From UBA7236 sp964638865 (lineage in GTDB: Bacteria > Bacteroidota > Bacteroidia > Chitinophagales > BACL12), in assembly GCA_964638865.1 (NCBI GenBank), contig CAZXBG010000027.1, positions 1 through 32,844 of the forward strand: a stretch of 32,844 bases of DNA, read 5' to 3'. A program made the translations under genes and the position numbers. Position 1 is the first letter of the stretch; the number at the start of each line of letters is the position of its first letter. Below the pieces are notes generated by a model. It did no database searches. It worked only from the letters and a program-made list of their open reading frames with translations, and was not told where the DNA came from. Positions 16,599-24,479 of this stretch are shown in pieces.

Positions 16599-17404
16599 TG
16601 AAGGCAAGTCTTTCACAAAATATTAAACAAACTGTAATTGATGAATATTCCATAATTGCATTACGCACTTTTCAAATTGGAAGCGCGGAACAAAGAGAAA
16701 CAATTTGCAGTGCTATTTATAATGAAATTGAACAGGAATACCGAACTTTTCCCGGGTATAAAGATGAGGCGAATCTTGGATTAGGGTGTGGTTTTCCATT
16801 TAAATATGCTGCAATAAAAAATGGAGAATCAATTGTTGATCTTGGATGTGGTGCAGGAATAGATACATTTATTGCTGCTGCTCTAACTGGTGAAAAGGGA
16901 AATGTTACCGGTATTGACCTTACTTCAAAATTATTGGATCACGCAATACAAATTGCAGAACAGCAGAAGATCAGCAATGTTGATTTTAAACAGGGAGATA
17001 TTGAAAATATTCCTTTATCGGATTCGTTTTGTGATGTAATAATAAGCAATGGTGTTTTTAGTTTATTACCTGATATAAAAATGGTGTTTAAAGAAATGTT
17101 CCGCATTCTAAAACCGGGAGGACGCATTTGTATTGCTGACATCACAAAGTTTGGAGAAATGTCTACACATCTTTATAGATCCCTATTACAATATACGGGT
17201 TGTTTGAATGGAATTTCCACTGTTGAACGGTATTGTGATGCGGCTATTACCGCCGGATTTTCTTCCATCCAAATTATCGATGCGCGTAAATTAGAAATTC
17301 CCGAGACAATTTTTACCAACGAAATTCTTGCAACAGAATTTGATGCATATCACAAAAATGCATTCGGTTTGAAAATAGTAAATCTTTCCGCAGTGAAAAA
17401 ATAA
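16598..17404 (+). CDS. ArsM-like SAM-dependent methyltransferase without the full arsenic-binding cysteines
   Basis: A 268-residue class I methyltransferase most like arsenite methyltransferases. It has the family's LGLGCGFP (C64), the SAM site VDLGCGAGIDT (80-90), GIDLTSKLLDHA, then VIISNGVFSLLPD and LKPGGRICIADI, and GCLNGIS with C202. In ArsM enzymes the ISN motif is normally followed by a cysteine that, with the one matching C202, binds As(III). Here that residue is G152. C64 and C202 are kept. I therefore expect a different acceptor, although one missing thiol does not fully exclude arsenic. It is the last gene of the block and overlaps its neighbour by one base; the next gene is convergent, 20 bp away. 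Confidence 0.75.
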   Translation: MKASLSQNIKQTVIDEYSIIALRTFQIGSAEQRETICSAIYNEIEQEYRTFPGYKDEANLGLGCGFPFKYAAIKNGESIVDLGCGAGIDTFIAAALTGEKGNVTGIDLTSKLLDHAIQIAEQQKISNVDFKQGDIENIPLSDSFCDVIISNGVFSLLPDIKMVFKEMFRILKPGGRICIADITKFGEMSTHLYRSLLQYTGCLNGISTVERYCDAAITAGFSSIQIIDARKLEIPETIFTNEILATEFDAYHKNAFGLKIVNLSAVKK

Positions 17405-17424
17405 GAAATCATTAAATTAATATG

Positions 17425-17766
17425 CTAACTGAACTTATCCGCAGTTGCGTTTAAAATTGATTGCATTCTAATTCCGGAGTGCGCTTTCTGATAAACACAG
17501 ATTCCATCTTTAATAATCAGCACCTGCGGTGATTCATGTCGAACCTTAAATATGGAGGCTATCTGATCAGAAATATTTCTGTTTGCGATAAGATCAAGTA
17601 AATGAATTTCCAGATTAGGATCAGATTCCGATTCTTCTAAACTTTCTTTAACAAGAAAACTTGTTCCACAGCGCATACTGTGTTTAAAGATAATCTGCGG
17701 TTTTATGTGGGAGTTTTTTATAATTGTATTTAATTCTTCTTCGCTGCTTAATGTAGTCCAAAACAT
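17425..17766 (-). CDS. ytxJ: YtxJ-like monothiol protein (bacilliredoxin family)
   Basis: A 113-residue thioredoxin-fold protein of the YtxJ/BrxC type, thought to act in removing bacillithiol-type mixed disulfides. The motif is IFKHSMRCGTS with a single active cysteine at C33; Firmicutes members have TCPIS there. HESPQVLIIKDG supplies the cis-proline region, followed by the GI end strand. A strong AAGGAG ribosome-binding site (minus strand, 17771-17776) lies four bases before the ATG, unusual in Bacteroidota, where such sites are rare. It is convergent with the methyltransferase gene and is separated from the AlkD-like gene by 81 bp. Confidence 0.75.
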   Translation of the reverse strand: MFWTTLSSEEELNTIIKNSHIKPQIIFKHSMRCGTSFLVKESLEESESDPNLEIHLLDLIANRNISDQIASIFKVRHESPQVLIIKDGICVYQKAHSGIRMQSILNATADKFS

Positions 17767-17847
17767 ATTTCTCCTTAATTTTTATTGATAACAAAATTGG
17801 TCCGAAAATAATTCCATTAAAAAAAAAGCCGGCATTTTCTCAAAATA

Positions 17848-18414
17848 TTAAACAACATGTTTTTGTTTGCTGCTTTCCAGCCAGATCACGGCCTTTTTTA
17901 TATAATATTCTTTGTCTCCTTTTTGTTTATCGATCAATTTTTGAATGGTATCATGCAAATCGGGTTGCTTACAAAAATCCTCCAGCAAAACAAGCGATAG
18001 TCGTCGGTGCCACATATTTTTGGAGGTAGATAATTTCTTTGCCAAGGCAAATATTTTTTTTGTTCTGATCTTATTGATAGATTTTAAACTTTGCATACCA
18101 AGTGTATCACAAACTGCCCAGTTGTCGATACCGTCGGCATATTTTTCTACAAGGGTTATGGCTTTTTCAGGATCCTGTTTAGCGATCAGGCGTATTATTT
18201 TTGCAGCAAGTATCTTTTCTTCATAAGCCCCCGACCTCCACAATTCCTCCACGAGCTCAAAGCCCCCCTGTTTCATTTCTTTGGCCAATTCGTTAATTAT
18301 AGGCATACGCACGCCATAAATACCGGTTGCGCCGGGAGCAACAATTTTCAATTGTTCAATCCTGAAAGGATGGCCTGCGGCTTTTAAAATTTTTTTAATT
18401 TTATTCAGCGACAT
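17848..18414 (-). CDS. AlkD-like DNA alkylation repair protein
   Basis: A 188-residue HEAT-repeat protein of the AlkD family, DNA glycosylases that remove bulky or positively charged alkyl bases. Visible repeats are helical pairs rich in L, I and K. The motif YGVRMPIINELAK near the N-terminus, LWRSGAYEEKILAAKII, and GIDNWAVCDTLG (with the family's W-x-x-x-D) are as expected, followed by WHRRLSLVLLEDF. It is slightly shorter than typical AlkD. I start at ATG 18414 (MSLNKIKKIL), which overlaps the aminotransferase gene by 14 bp; an ATG at 18435 would add seven hydrophobic residues. It is the third gene of a minus-strand operon. Confidence 0.75.
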   Translation of the reverse strand: MSLNKIKKILKAAGHPFRIEQLKIVAPGATGIYGVRMPIINELAKEMKQGGFELVEELWRSGAYEEKILAAKIIRLIAKQDPEKAITLVEKYADGIDNWAVCDTLGMQSLKSINKIRTKKIFALAKKLSTSKNMWHRRLSLVLLEDFCKQPDLHDTIQKLIDKQKGDKEYYIKKAVIWLESSKQKHVV

Positions 18415-19231
18415 AATTAGTACAATAATTTTCAAATAGTGGTATCAATAATTTGGTGATATTTCCGGGTTTGCCATTTCCAATCATTTGATCTTCAATT
18501 TTTACAACCGGCATAATATTTTTAGTGGTACTGGAGATAAATACTTCCTCTGCTTCAAATAGTTCTTTAACGCTAATATCTTTTTCGATAACGATGTATT
18601 GTTCTTTTATACAATTAATTACATGATGCCGTGTAACACCTTTTAAAATATTTTTATCGGGTGTGTAGATCAATCCCCCTTTAATTATAAAAATATTGCA
18701 ACGGGAACATTCGCGCACAATATTATCAAAATAGAATAGAATATCCTCTGCTTTATTTTCCAACATCCTATCGTATTCTCTTAATGAACCCAAATAAAAA
18801 GTTGTTTTGTATTCCGAAAATGGTTTAGCAAATTCATGGAGGATAAGTGTTATTCCATTATGATACATTTCATTACCATAGGGTTTATAAATATCCTGAT
18901 AAATTGTGAGAATGGCTGAAGTTTTGTTCTCAACCAATCTGGCTGAAATAATACATTTGAAATAGGAATTTATTATATTATTTTTCTTTAGCAGTGTTTC
19001 CAGAATGTTTTTTACTTCTTCCATATTAGCATTGTAATGCAGGCGCAGCAATGATTGTGAGTGATCGAGGCGCTGCAGATGGTCGTTTATAAAGGTGATT
19101 CTGCTATCTCGCTCTCTACAATAATCAAATACAGCAAATCCGCGTTCGAAACCAAGATCATCAGTGCCGATACTGATCTGATCCTTCGGTAAATAAATGC
19201 CATCGCGGTAAGCCAATAATTGTTTTTCCAT
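18401..19231 (-). CDS. PLP-dependent class IV aminotransferase-like protein
   Basis: A 276-residue fold-type IV PLP enzyme, the group of branched-chain aminotransferase, D-amino acid aminotransferase and aminodeoxychorismate lyase. The N-terminus has the usual DDLGFERGFAVFDYCR, with ER-G-F-VFD placing the substrate side. K142 in EYKTTFYLGSL aligns with the catalytic lysine of the family's IKTLNYL motif. RECSRCNIFII corresponds to the normal TEGSSSNIF, with the usual E kept, and LKGVTRHHVI follows. Which amine it acts on cannot be decided; aminodeoxychorismate lyase-like or BCAT-like are both possible. It lies one base after the radical SAM gene and overlaps the AlkD-like gene. Confidence 0.75.
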   Translation of the reverse strand: MEKQLLAYRDGIYLPKDQISIGTDDLGFERGFAVFDYCRERDSRITFINDHLQRLDHSQSLLRLHYNANMEEVKNILETLLKKNNIINSYFKCIISARLVENKTSAILTIYQDIYKPYGNEMYHNGITLILHEFAKPFSEYKTTFYLGSLREYDRMLENKAEDILFYFDNIVRECSRCNIFIIKGGLIYTPDKNILKGVTRHHVINCIKEQYIVIEKDISVKELFEAEEVFISSTTKNIMPVVKIEDQMIGNGKPGNITKLLIPLFENYCTNYVAE

Positions 19232-19232
19232 A

Positions 19233-20126
19233 TTAAATTGCTAAGATACTGTTCCTTATTTTATACTTCTTACATAATTTTTTTACCATCGCATTGATGT
19301 TTTCTTGATAACCCTTTGGAGGGAAAGGCCAAATTCTATATAAACTTTTATATTGCTGCACCAATTGCGGATGATATCGCTCCAAAAATTTATAATATAA
19401 TGTTTTAGACGAAGAAGGACCCTTTCCGAAAAATGTTAATCCTTTAATCAAAACATAATGAGCGCAATATTTTTTTGCAGTAAATATCATATCTTCAATC
19501 TTTTCTTCACTATCTGAAATAAATGATAAAACCGGTAAACAATTTAATCCGGGCAGAAATCCGGCATCTTTTATTTTTTGCATGGCTTCCAGTCTTTTTA
19601 TCGGAGCAATTGCAACTGGTTCAACGTGGTCGGTTATTCTTTGATCTAAAGATAAAATAGAAAAGGTGATCAGAGCTCCACGGTTTAAATTAATTTTCAG
19701 ATAATCAGGAAGTATTGAATTTTCATCAATTTTTTTCATCACTTCTAAATCCTGTAAAATAAGATCGGATTTTGTTATAATGTAAACTGGAAACTGACAT
19801 TTCAGAAATAATTCCAAAAACTTTTCTGTCATATCGTATTTTGTATTTATGGGCATATAGGCATCTGTGGCGCTGGATACAACAACAAATCCATATTGTT
19901 GCTTTTTTACACGAAATTGCAATTGCCTTTCTAAAACTTCGGGGTCATTTATTTTGACAGAAAGTGTATTCTCCATATTTATCCCGTAATTGCTTCCTCG
20001 CACATAACAGTAGAGGCAATTCATACTGCATCCTTCATAGGCATTCACTGTAAATTCATCCAAAAACCAGTTTTCCCGTTTTTTCTTTTTATGGAGTATG
20101 GTTTTTGTATGTATTTCGTGTATCAC
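19233..20126 (-). CDS. SplB-like radical SAM protein (COG1533)
   Basis: A 297-residue radical SAM enzyme similar to the catalytic half of spore photoproduct lyase. The cluster motif is C33-SMN-C37-LY-C40 within NAYEGCSMNCLYCYVRG. VVSSATDAYMP and YIITKSDLILQDLEVM belong to the typical COG1533 barrel, as does ITFSILSLD followed by EPVAIAPIKRLEAM. The C-terminal region has GKGPSSSKTLYYKFLE. Most Bacteroidota members have no known substrate; true spore photoproduct repair is not expected here. It opens a three-gene operon with the aminotransferase and the AlkD-like repair gene and is divergent from sucA. Confidence 0.8.
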   Translation of the reverse strand: MIHEIHTKTILHKKKKRENWFLDEFTVNAYEGCSMNCLYCYVRGSNYGINMENTLSVKINDPEVLERQLQFRVKKQQYGFVVVSSATDAYMPINTKYDMTEKFLELFLKCQFPVYIITKSDLILQDLEVMKKIDENSILPDYLKINLNRGALITFSILSLDQRITDHVEPVAIAPIKRLEAMQKIKDAGFLPGLNCLPVLSFISDSEEKIEDMIFTAKKYCAHYVLIKGLTFFGKGPSSSKTLYYKFLERYHPQLVQQYKSLYRIWPFPPKGYQENINAMVKKLCKKYKIRNSILAI

Positions 20127-20152
20127 AAAACAATATTAGGGAGAAAATCTAA

Positions 20153-20182
20153 TTGTATCCTCCACAAAACTACCGATATTTG
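20153..20182 (+). promoter_or_regulatory. candidate promoter for sucA, TTG-N19-GATATTTG
   Basis: TTG at 20153-20155 and GATATTTG at 20175-20182 are spaced by 19 bp. One base departs from the TAnnTTTG consensus. Transcription would start near 20189, about 50 nt before the ATG of sucA. It lies in the divergent gap with the SplB-like gene. Confidence 0.45.
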
Positions 20183-20240
20183 TAACTTCAAACTAAACAG
20201 GCAGTTTACGTGTTAAAATAGAGAAAAGTAATAGCAAGAA

Positions 20241-22970
20241 ATGGACAAGTTTTCATACATCGCAAATGCAGAACCTCAATATATAGAGAGTTTATATCAG
20301 AATTATAAGGCCGATCCTTCCAAAATAGATGCCGAATGGAAAAAGTTTTTTGATGGATTTGACTTCGCACAACAAAATTTTTCTTCCAATGGTCATACGG
20401 AAAATATTAGTTCTTCCAATTTGGCTGCTGAGTTAAAGGTTTTTAATGCAATTTTGGCATATCGGGAAAAGGGACATTTAATCTCCAAAACAAATCCCTT
20501 AAAACCACGTAAGGACCGAAACGCACAATTGCATTTGGATCAATTGGGTTTTAATGAATCCGATCTTGAGAAGAAATTTTATGCCGGTGTATTAGTGGGG
20601 ATGGAGAATGCAACTTTACAGGAAATTATAACACACCTTGAACTTTGTTATTGCAATAGTATTGGCTATGAATATCATTATATCATCGATCCGGTAGAAA
20701 AAAAATGGTTTCAGGATAAAATTGAAATAAATGGAAAAAACATTTCCTTTTCAGTTGATCAAAAAAAACGTATTCTTAAAAAATTAAATGACACAGTTGT
20801 ATTTGAACAATTTCTCGATAAAAAATATGTAGGTCAAAAAAGATTCTCGTTAGAAGGAGGGGAAACTACAATTCCGGCTTTGGATGCAATTATTACAAAA
20901 GGAGCAGAAATGGGAGTGCTGGAATTTGTTTTCGGTATGGCACACAGAGGCAGGTTAAATGTATTGGCAAATATCCTCGGGAAAACCTATGAACAAATTT
21001 TTAATGAATTTGAGGGAAAGGCAATTCCGGATACTACAATGGGTGATGGCGATGTGAAATATCATCTCGGATATTCCTCACAAATAGAAACAAGTTCGGG
21101 AAAAAAGGTACATTTAAAATTAACGCCAAATCCATCGCATTTAGAAGCTGTCAATCCGGTGATGCAAGGATTTGTTAGAGCTAAAACAGATGTATTATAT
21201 AATGAAGATTGGGATAAAATTTTGCCGATAACAATTCACGGAGATGCTGCAGTTGCAGGTCAGGGTGTTGTATATGAAGTTTTGCAAATGAGTAATCTGA
21301 AAGGTTACAGCGTTGGCGGAACTTTGCATTTTGTAATAAATAATCAAATAGGGTTTACAACAGATTTTGATGATGCACGTAGCAGTAATTATTGTACAAG
21401 TTATGCCGCAACAATTCAGGCACCGGTAATTCATGTAAATGGAGATGACGCCGAAGCAGTGGTATTTGCATGTGAAATGGCTGTGGAATATCGTCAGGAA
21501 TTCAACAAAGATATTTTTATCGATATGTTGTGTTATCGCAAACACGGACACAACGAAGGAGATGACCCTAAATATACACAACCTGCTTTATATAAGTTGA
21601 TTGAAAATAAATTGAATCCGCGTGAAATTTATGTGCAGAAATTACTTGCCAGTCATGACATAGATAAACAACTTGCAACAGAAATGGAAAAAGATTTCTG
21701 GAATGAATTGCAAAGCAGATTAGATCAAACAAAACAACAGACACTTAAATATCAATACCAGCCTCCGGAAGAAGCATGGCGTAAATTGAAAAAAATAATT
21801 GATATTTCCGTTGATTTTGGAAAAATTCCCGACACAAAAGTGAGTAAGAAAAACATTAAGCAGGTAACTGATAATATGTTTAAAGTTCCGGAAGGTTTTG
21901 TGAAATTGAAAAAAATTGAAAAATTATTTGAGACAAACAAAAAACTTTTATCTGAAAATAAAATTGACTGGGCTTTAGGTGAATTAATTGCTTATGGAAC
22001 AATTTTATTGGATGGAAAAGATGTGCGCATGAGTGGCCAAGATGTTCGAAGAGGAACTTTTAGTCACCGTCATGCTGTATTGCGGGAAGAAAATACGAAT
22101 GAGGAATATATCCGATTGAATTATCTTGCAGAAACGCAGGGGAAATTCAGAATATATAATTCTTTATTAAGTGAATTTGGTGTTTTGGGATTTGAATTCG
22201 GTTATAGCCTCGCATCTCCTGATCCATTAGTAATTTGGGAAGCACAGTTTGGCGATTTTAATAATGGCGCGCAAACAATTATTGATCAGTTTATTGCTGC
22301 AAGTGTAAGTAAATGGCAACGTATGAGCGGTATAGTTATGTTGCTTCCGCATGGATATGAAGGGCAGGGGCCAGAGCACTCCAGTGCGCGTTTAGAACGT
22401 TTCTTGCAATTGTGTGCAGAAGGAAATTTAATAGTTACCAATATTACCACTCCTGCAAATTTCTTTCATGTTTTGCGCAGGCAATTAGCATTTGATTTTC
22501 GAAGACCGCTCATAAATATGAGTCCGAAAAGTTTGTTGCGACATCCATTGGTTCAATCTCCGTTAACAGCATTATCAAATGGAAAATTTGAACCGCTTAT
22601 TGGTGATGAATATGTAGAAAATAAAAAAGTAAAACGCGTTATTTTATGCAGCGGAAAAATATATTACGACCTCTTTGAATTTCAGCAAAAAAATGAGAGA
22701 AAAGATGTTGCCATTTTGCGCATTGAGCAATTATATCCTTTTCCAATGACGAGGTTAAAGGGAGAATTAAATAAATATCCGGATGCGGAATTAATGTGGA
22801 CACAGGAAGAACCCAGAAATATGGGAGCATGGTTTTATATTTGGAATTTATTGGGTAATATGATTAAACAAAAAGTTACGCGTAAATCGAGTGCTTCTCC
22901 GGCAACGGGATTTGCTAAGATTCATGCGGAAGAGCAGGCGAGTATTGTGGAGCAGAGTTTTGCGGGGTGA
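20241..22970 (+). CDS. sucA: 2-oxoglutarate dehydrogenase E1 component
   Basis: A 909-residue, full-length thiamine diphosphate-dependent E1 subunit. It decarboxylates 2-oxoglutarate and transfers the succinyl group to the lipoyl arm of E2 in the citric acid cycle. The N-terminal YIESLYQNYKADPSKIDAEW is the E2-binding segment. Then come MAHRGRLNVLANIL with H235, the ThDP/Mg site GDAAVAGQGVVYE (334 onward) with NNQIGFTT, CYRKHGHNEGDDP, and in the C-terminal half FGYSLASPDPLVIWEAQFGD and HGYEGQGPEHSSAR (about 703-716), ending in QLYPFP and EEPRNMGAW. The ATG at 20241 gives the normal N-terminus. The E2 gene follows on the same strand after the assembly gap, as in most bacteria. Confidence 0.96.
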   Translation: MDKFSYIANAEPQYIESLYQNYKADPSKIDAEWKKFFDGFDFAQQNFSSNGHTENISSSNLAAELKVFNAILAYREKGHLISKTNPLKPRKDRNAQLHLDQLGFNESDLEKKFYAGVLVGMENATLQEIITHLELCYCNSIGYEYHYIIDPVEKKWFQDKIEINGKNISFSVDQKKRILKKLNDTVVFEQFLDKKYVGQKRFSLEGGETTIPALDAIITKGAEMGVLEFVFGMAHRGRLNVLANILGKTYEQIFNEFEGKAIPDTTMGDGDVKYHLGYSSQIETSSGKKVHLKLTPNPSHLEAVNPVMQGFVRAKTDVLYNEDWDKILPITIHGDAAVAGQGVVYEVLQMSNLKGYSVGGTLHFVINNQIGFTTDFDDARSSNYCTSYAATIQAPVIHVNGDDAEAVVFACEMAVEYRQEFNKDIFIDMLCYRKHGHNEGDDPKYTQPALYKLIENKLNPREIYVQKLLASHDIDKQLATEMEKDFWNELQSRLDQTKQQTLKYQYQPPEEAWRKLKKIIDISVDFGKIPDTKVSKKNIKQVTDNMFKVPEGFVKLKKIEKLFETNKKLLSENKIDWALGELIAYGTILLDGKDVRMSGQDVRRGTFSHRHAVLREENTNEEYIRLNYLAETQGKFRIYNSLLSEFGVLGFEFGYSLASPDPLVIWEAQFGDFNNGAQTIIDQFIAASVSKWQRMSGIVMLLPHGYEGQGPEHSSARLERFLQLCAEGNLIVTNITTPANFFHVLRRQLAFDFRRPLINMSPKSLLRHPLVQSPLTALSNGKFEPLIGDEYVENKKVKRVILCSGKIYYDLFEFQQKNERKDVAILRIEQLYPFPMTRLKGELNKYPDAELMWTQEEPRNMGAWFYIWNLLGNMIKQKVTRKSSASPATGFAKIHAEEQASIVEQSFAG

Positions 22971-23096
22971 GGCAGTGGGCAGTNNNNNNNNNNNNNNNNN
23001 NNNNNNNNNNNNNNNNNNNNNNNNNNNNNNNNNNNNNNNNNNNNNNNNNNNNNNNNNNNNNNNNNNNNNNNNNNNNNNNNNNNGGCAGTGGGCAGT
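22971..23096. repeat. assembly gap (100 N) inside a GGCAGTG tandem repeat
   Basis: Bases 22984-23083 are exactly 100 N, a placeholder. The sequence on each side is the same 13-mer, GGCAGTGGGCAGT, made of almost two units of a seven-base repeat. The assembly therefore stopped in, or was joined over, a short tandem repeat between sucA and sucB. The true length of the repeat and anything within it are unknown. Confidence 0.85.
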
Positions 23097-23162
23097 TTTA
23101 TAATTGGTAGTAATGAATAAGTTCCGAAAAATTGGATAATTAATTTTTAAAAATAATTTGTA

Positions 23163-24422
23163 ATGATACTTGAATTAAAAGTACCAACAATTGGGGAGTC
23201 CATTAATGAAGTTACACTTTCGAAGTGGCTTGTAAAGGATGGAGATATTGTTTCTATTGATCAATCGCTTTGTGAATTTGAAAGCGATAAAGCAACATTG
23301 GAATTTCCGGCTGAGAAAGCAGGGAAAATTAAACTGCTTGTTAAAGAAGAAACGGAATTAAAAATTGGAGATGTAATTGCTACGTTAGATACAGATGTTG
23401 TGCCTGAACCTAAAGTTGAAACAATAACAACTGAAAAGGAAAACAAAACAGAAGCTCCGGAAAAACCGGATTCAAAAGTTGTTGAACCTGTAAAAGAAGA
23501 AGTAAAAATTTCCACGGAAGAACATGCTCCGGTAATTTCACCGCTCGCTTCTAATATAGCCAAAGAAAATAAGGTTGATATTCAAAAATTGTCAGGTACC
23601 GGAAGCAGCGGAAGAATTACAAAAGAAGATGTGTTAAATTATATTAAAAGGGGTGTGGATGGAAAGGAAATTGTGAAAAACCTGAGAAAAAATTTGCGCA
23701 CACAACACGAAGAAAAAGTATCCAAACTGCGCAAAACAATTGCGAAAAGATTAGTTGGCGTAAAAAACGAAACTGCCATGCTTACCACCTTTAACGAAGT
23801 GGATATGAGTGCCATTATGGCAATTCGCGATAAACACAAAGTTAATTTCGAAAAGAAATTTGGTGTTGGTTTGGGATTTATGTCCTTTTTTGTAAAAGCA
23901 TGTTGTAATGCATTGATGGAGTTTCCAAGTGTGAATGCATATTTTAATGAGGATACTATAATATTTAATGATTATTGTGATATTTCTATTGCAGTTTCTA
24001 CGCCAAAAGGGTTGGTTGTTCCGGTAGTGCGCAATGCAGAAAGTTTAAGTATGGCCGAAGTAGAATTAACAATTAAATCATTAGCAGTTAAAGGCAGAGA
24101 CGGAACTTTGAGCCTAGAAGAAATGCAGGGTGGAACTTTTACCATTACCAATGGCGGTGTATTTGGATCATTAATGAGTACACCAATAATTAATGCTCCA
24201 CAAAGTGCTATTCTTGGAATGCATAAAATACAGGAACGACCAATTGCTTTGAACGGACAAGTGGTAATAAGACCAATGATGTATCTTGCATTGAGTTACG
24301 ACCACAGAATTATTGATGGAAAAGAATCGGTGAGTTTTTTGGTGAGAGTTAAAGAGCAACTTGAAAAACCGGAAAATTTATTATTTGGTTTTGATAATAT
24401 AGAATTATTATTAGCATTATAA
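23163..24422 (+). CDS. sucB: 2-oxoglutarate dehydrogenase E2, dihydrolipoyllysine succinyltransferase
   Basis: A 419-residue E2 subunit. The single lipoyl domain (1-77) carries K43 in CEFESDKATLEFPA as the lipoylated lysine. A charged linker rich in E, K, P and T (85-125) follows, then the E3-binding domain (PLASNIAKENKVDIQKLSGT, with GRITKEDV) and the catalytic domain from ~190. The active site motif is H381-RII-D385-G in SYDHRIIDGKES. KTIAKRLV, FTITNGGVFGSL and INAPQSAILGMH are typical of succinyl- rather than acetyltransferases. It transfers succinyl groups to CoA. It lies downstream of sucA, past the N gap, and is likely co-transcribed. No E3 gene is present in the window. Confidence 0.95.
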   Translation: MILELKVPTIGESINEVTLSKWLVKDGDIVSIDQSLCEFESDKATLEFPAEKAGKIKLLVKEETELKIGDVIATLDTDVVPEPKVETITTEKENKTEAPEKPDSKVVEPVKEEVKISTEEHAPVISPLASNIAKENKVDIQKLSGTGSSGRITKEDVLNYIKRGVDGKEIVKNLRKNLRTQHEEKVSKLRKTIAKRLVGVKNETAMLTTFNEVDMSAIMAIRDKHKVNFEKKFGVGLGFMSFFVKACCNALMEFPSVNAYFNEDTIIFNDYCDISIAVSTPKGLVVPVVRNAESLSMAEVELTIKSLAVKGRDGTLSLEEMQGGTFTITNGGVFGSLMSTPIINAPQSAILGMHKIQERPIALNGQVVIRPMMYLALSYDHRIIDGKESVSFLVRVKEQLEKPENLLFGFDNIELLLAL

Positions 24423-24427
24423 ATGGG

Positions 24428-24458
24428 TTGTGATCAGTTTATCAGTATTTTAATTTTG
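24428..24458 (+). promoter_or_regulatory. Bacteroidota-type promoter, TTG-N20-TAATTTTG
   Basis: TTG at 24428-24430 and TAATTTTG at 24451-24458 match the consensus with 20-bp spacing. Transcription would begin near 24464, about 16 bases before the ATG at 24480, so the lipoprotein gene can be expressed apart from sucAB. Confidence 0.6.
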
Positions 24459-24479
24459 ACAAGCGTTAATTAATTAAAT

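Noticed and set aside
16598..17404. Calling the methyltransferase arsM
   Set aside because: The overall match is good, but the cysteine after ISN is glycine, so I left the symbol empty and named it ArsM-like.
17820..17840. Terminator at the GCCGGC next to an A run, downstream of the YtxJ-like gene region
   Set aside because: The stem is only the self-complementary hexamer with no loop, too small for an intrinsic terminator.
22891..23103. Small plus-strand open frame crossing the N gap
   Set aside because: Its middle is unknown bases and its start lies in another frame of sucA, so it is not a gene.
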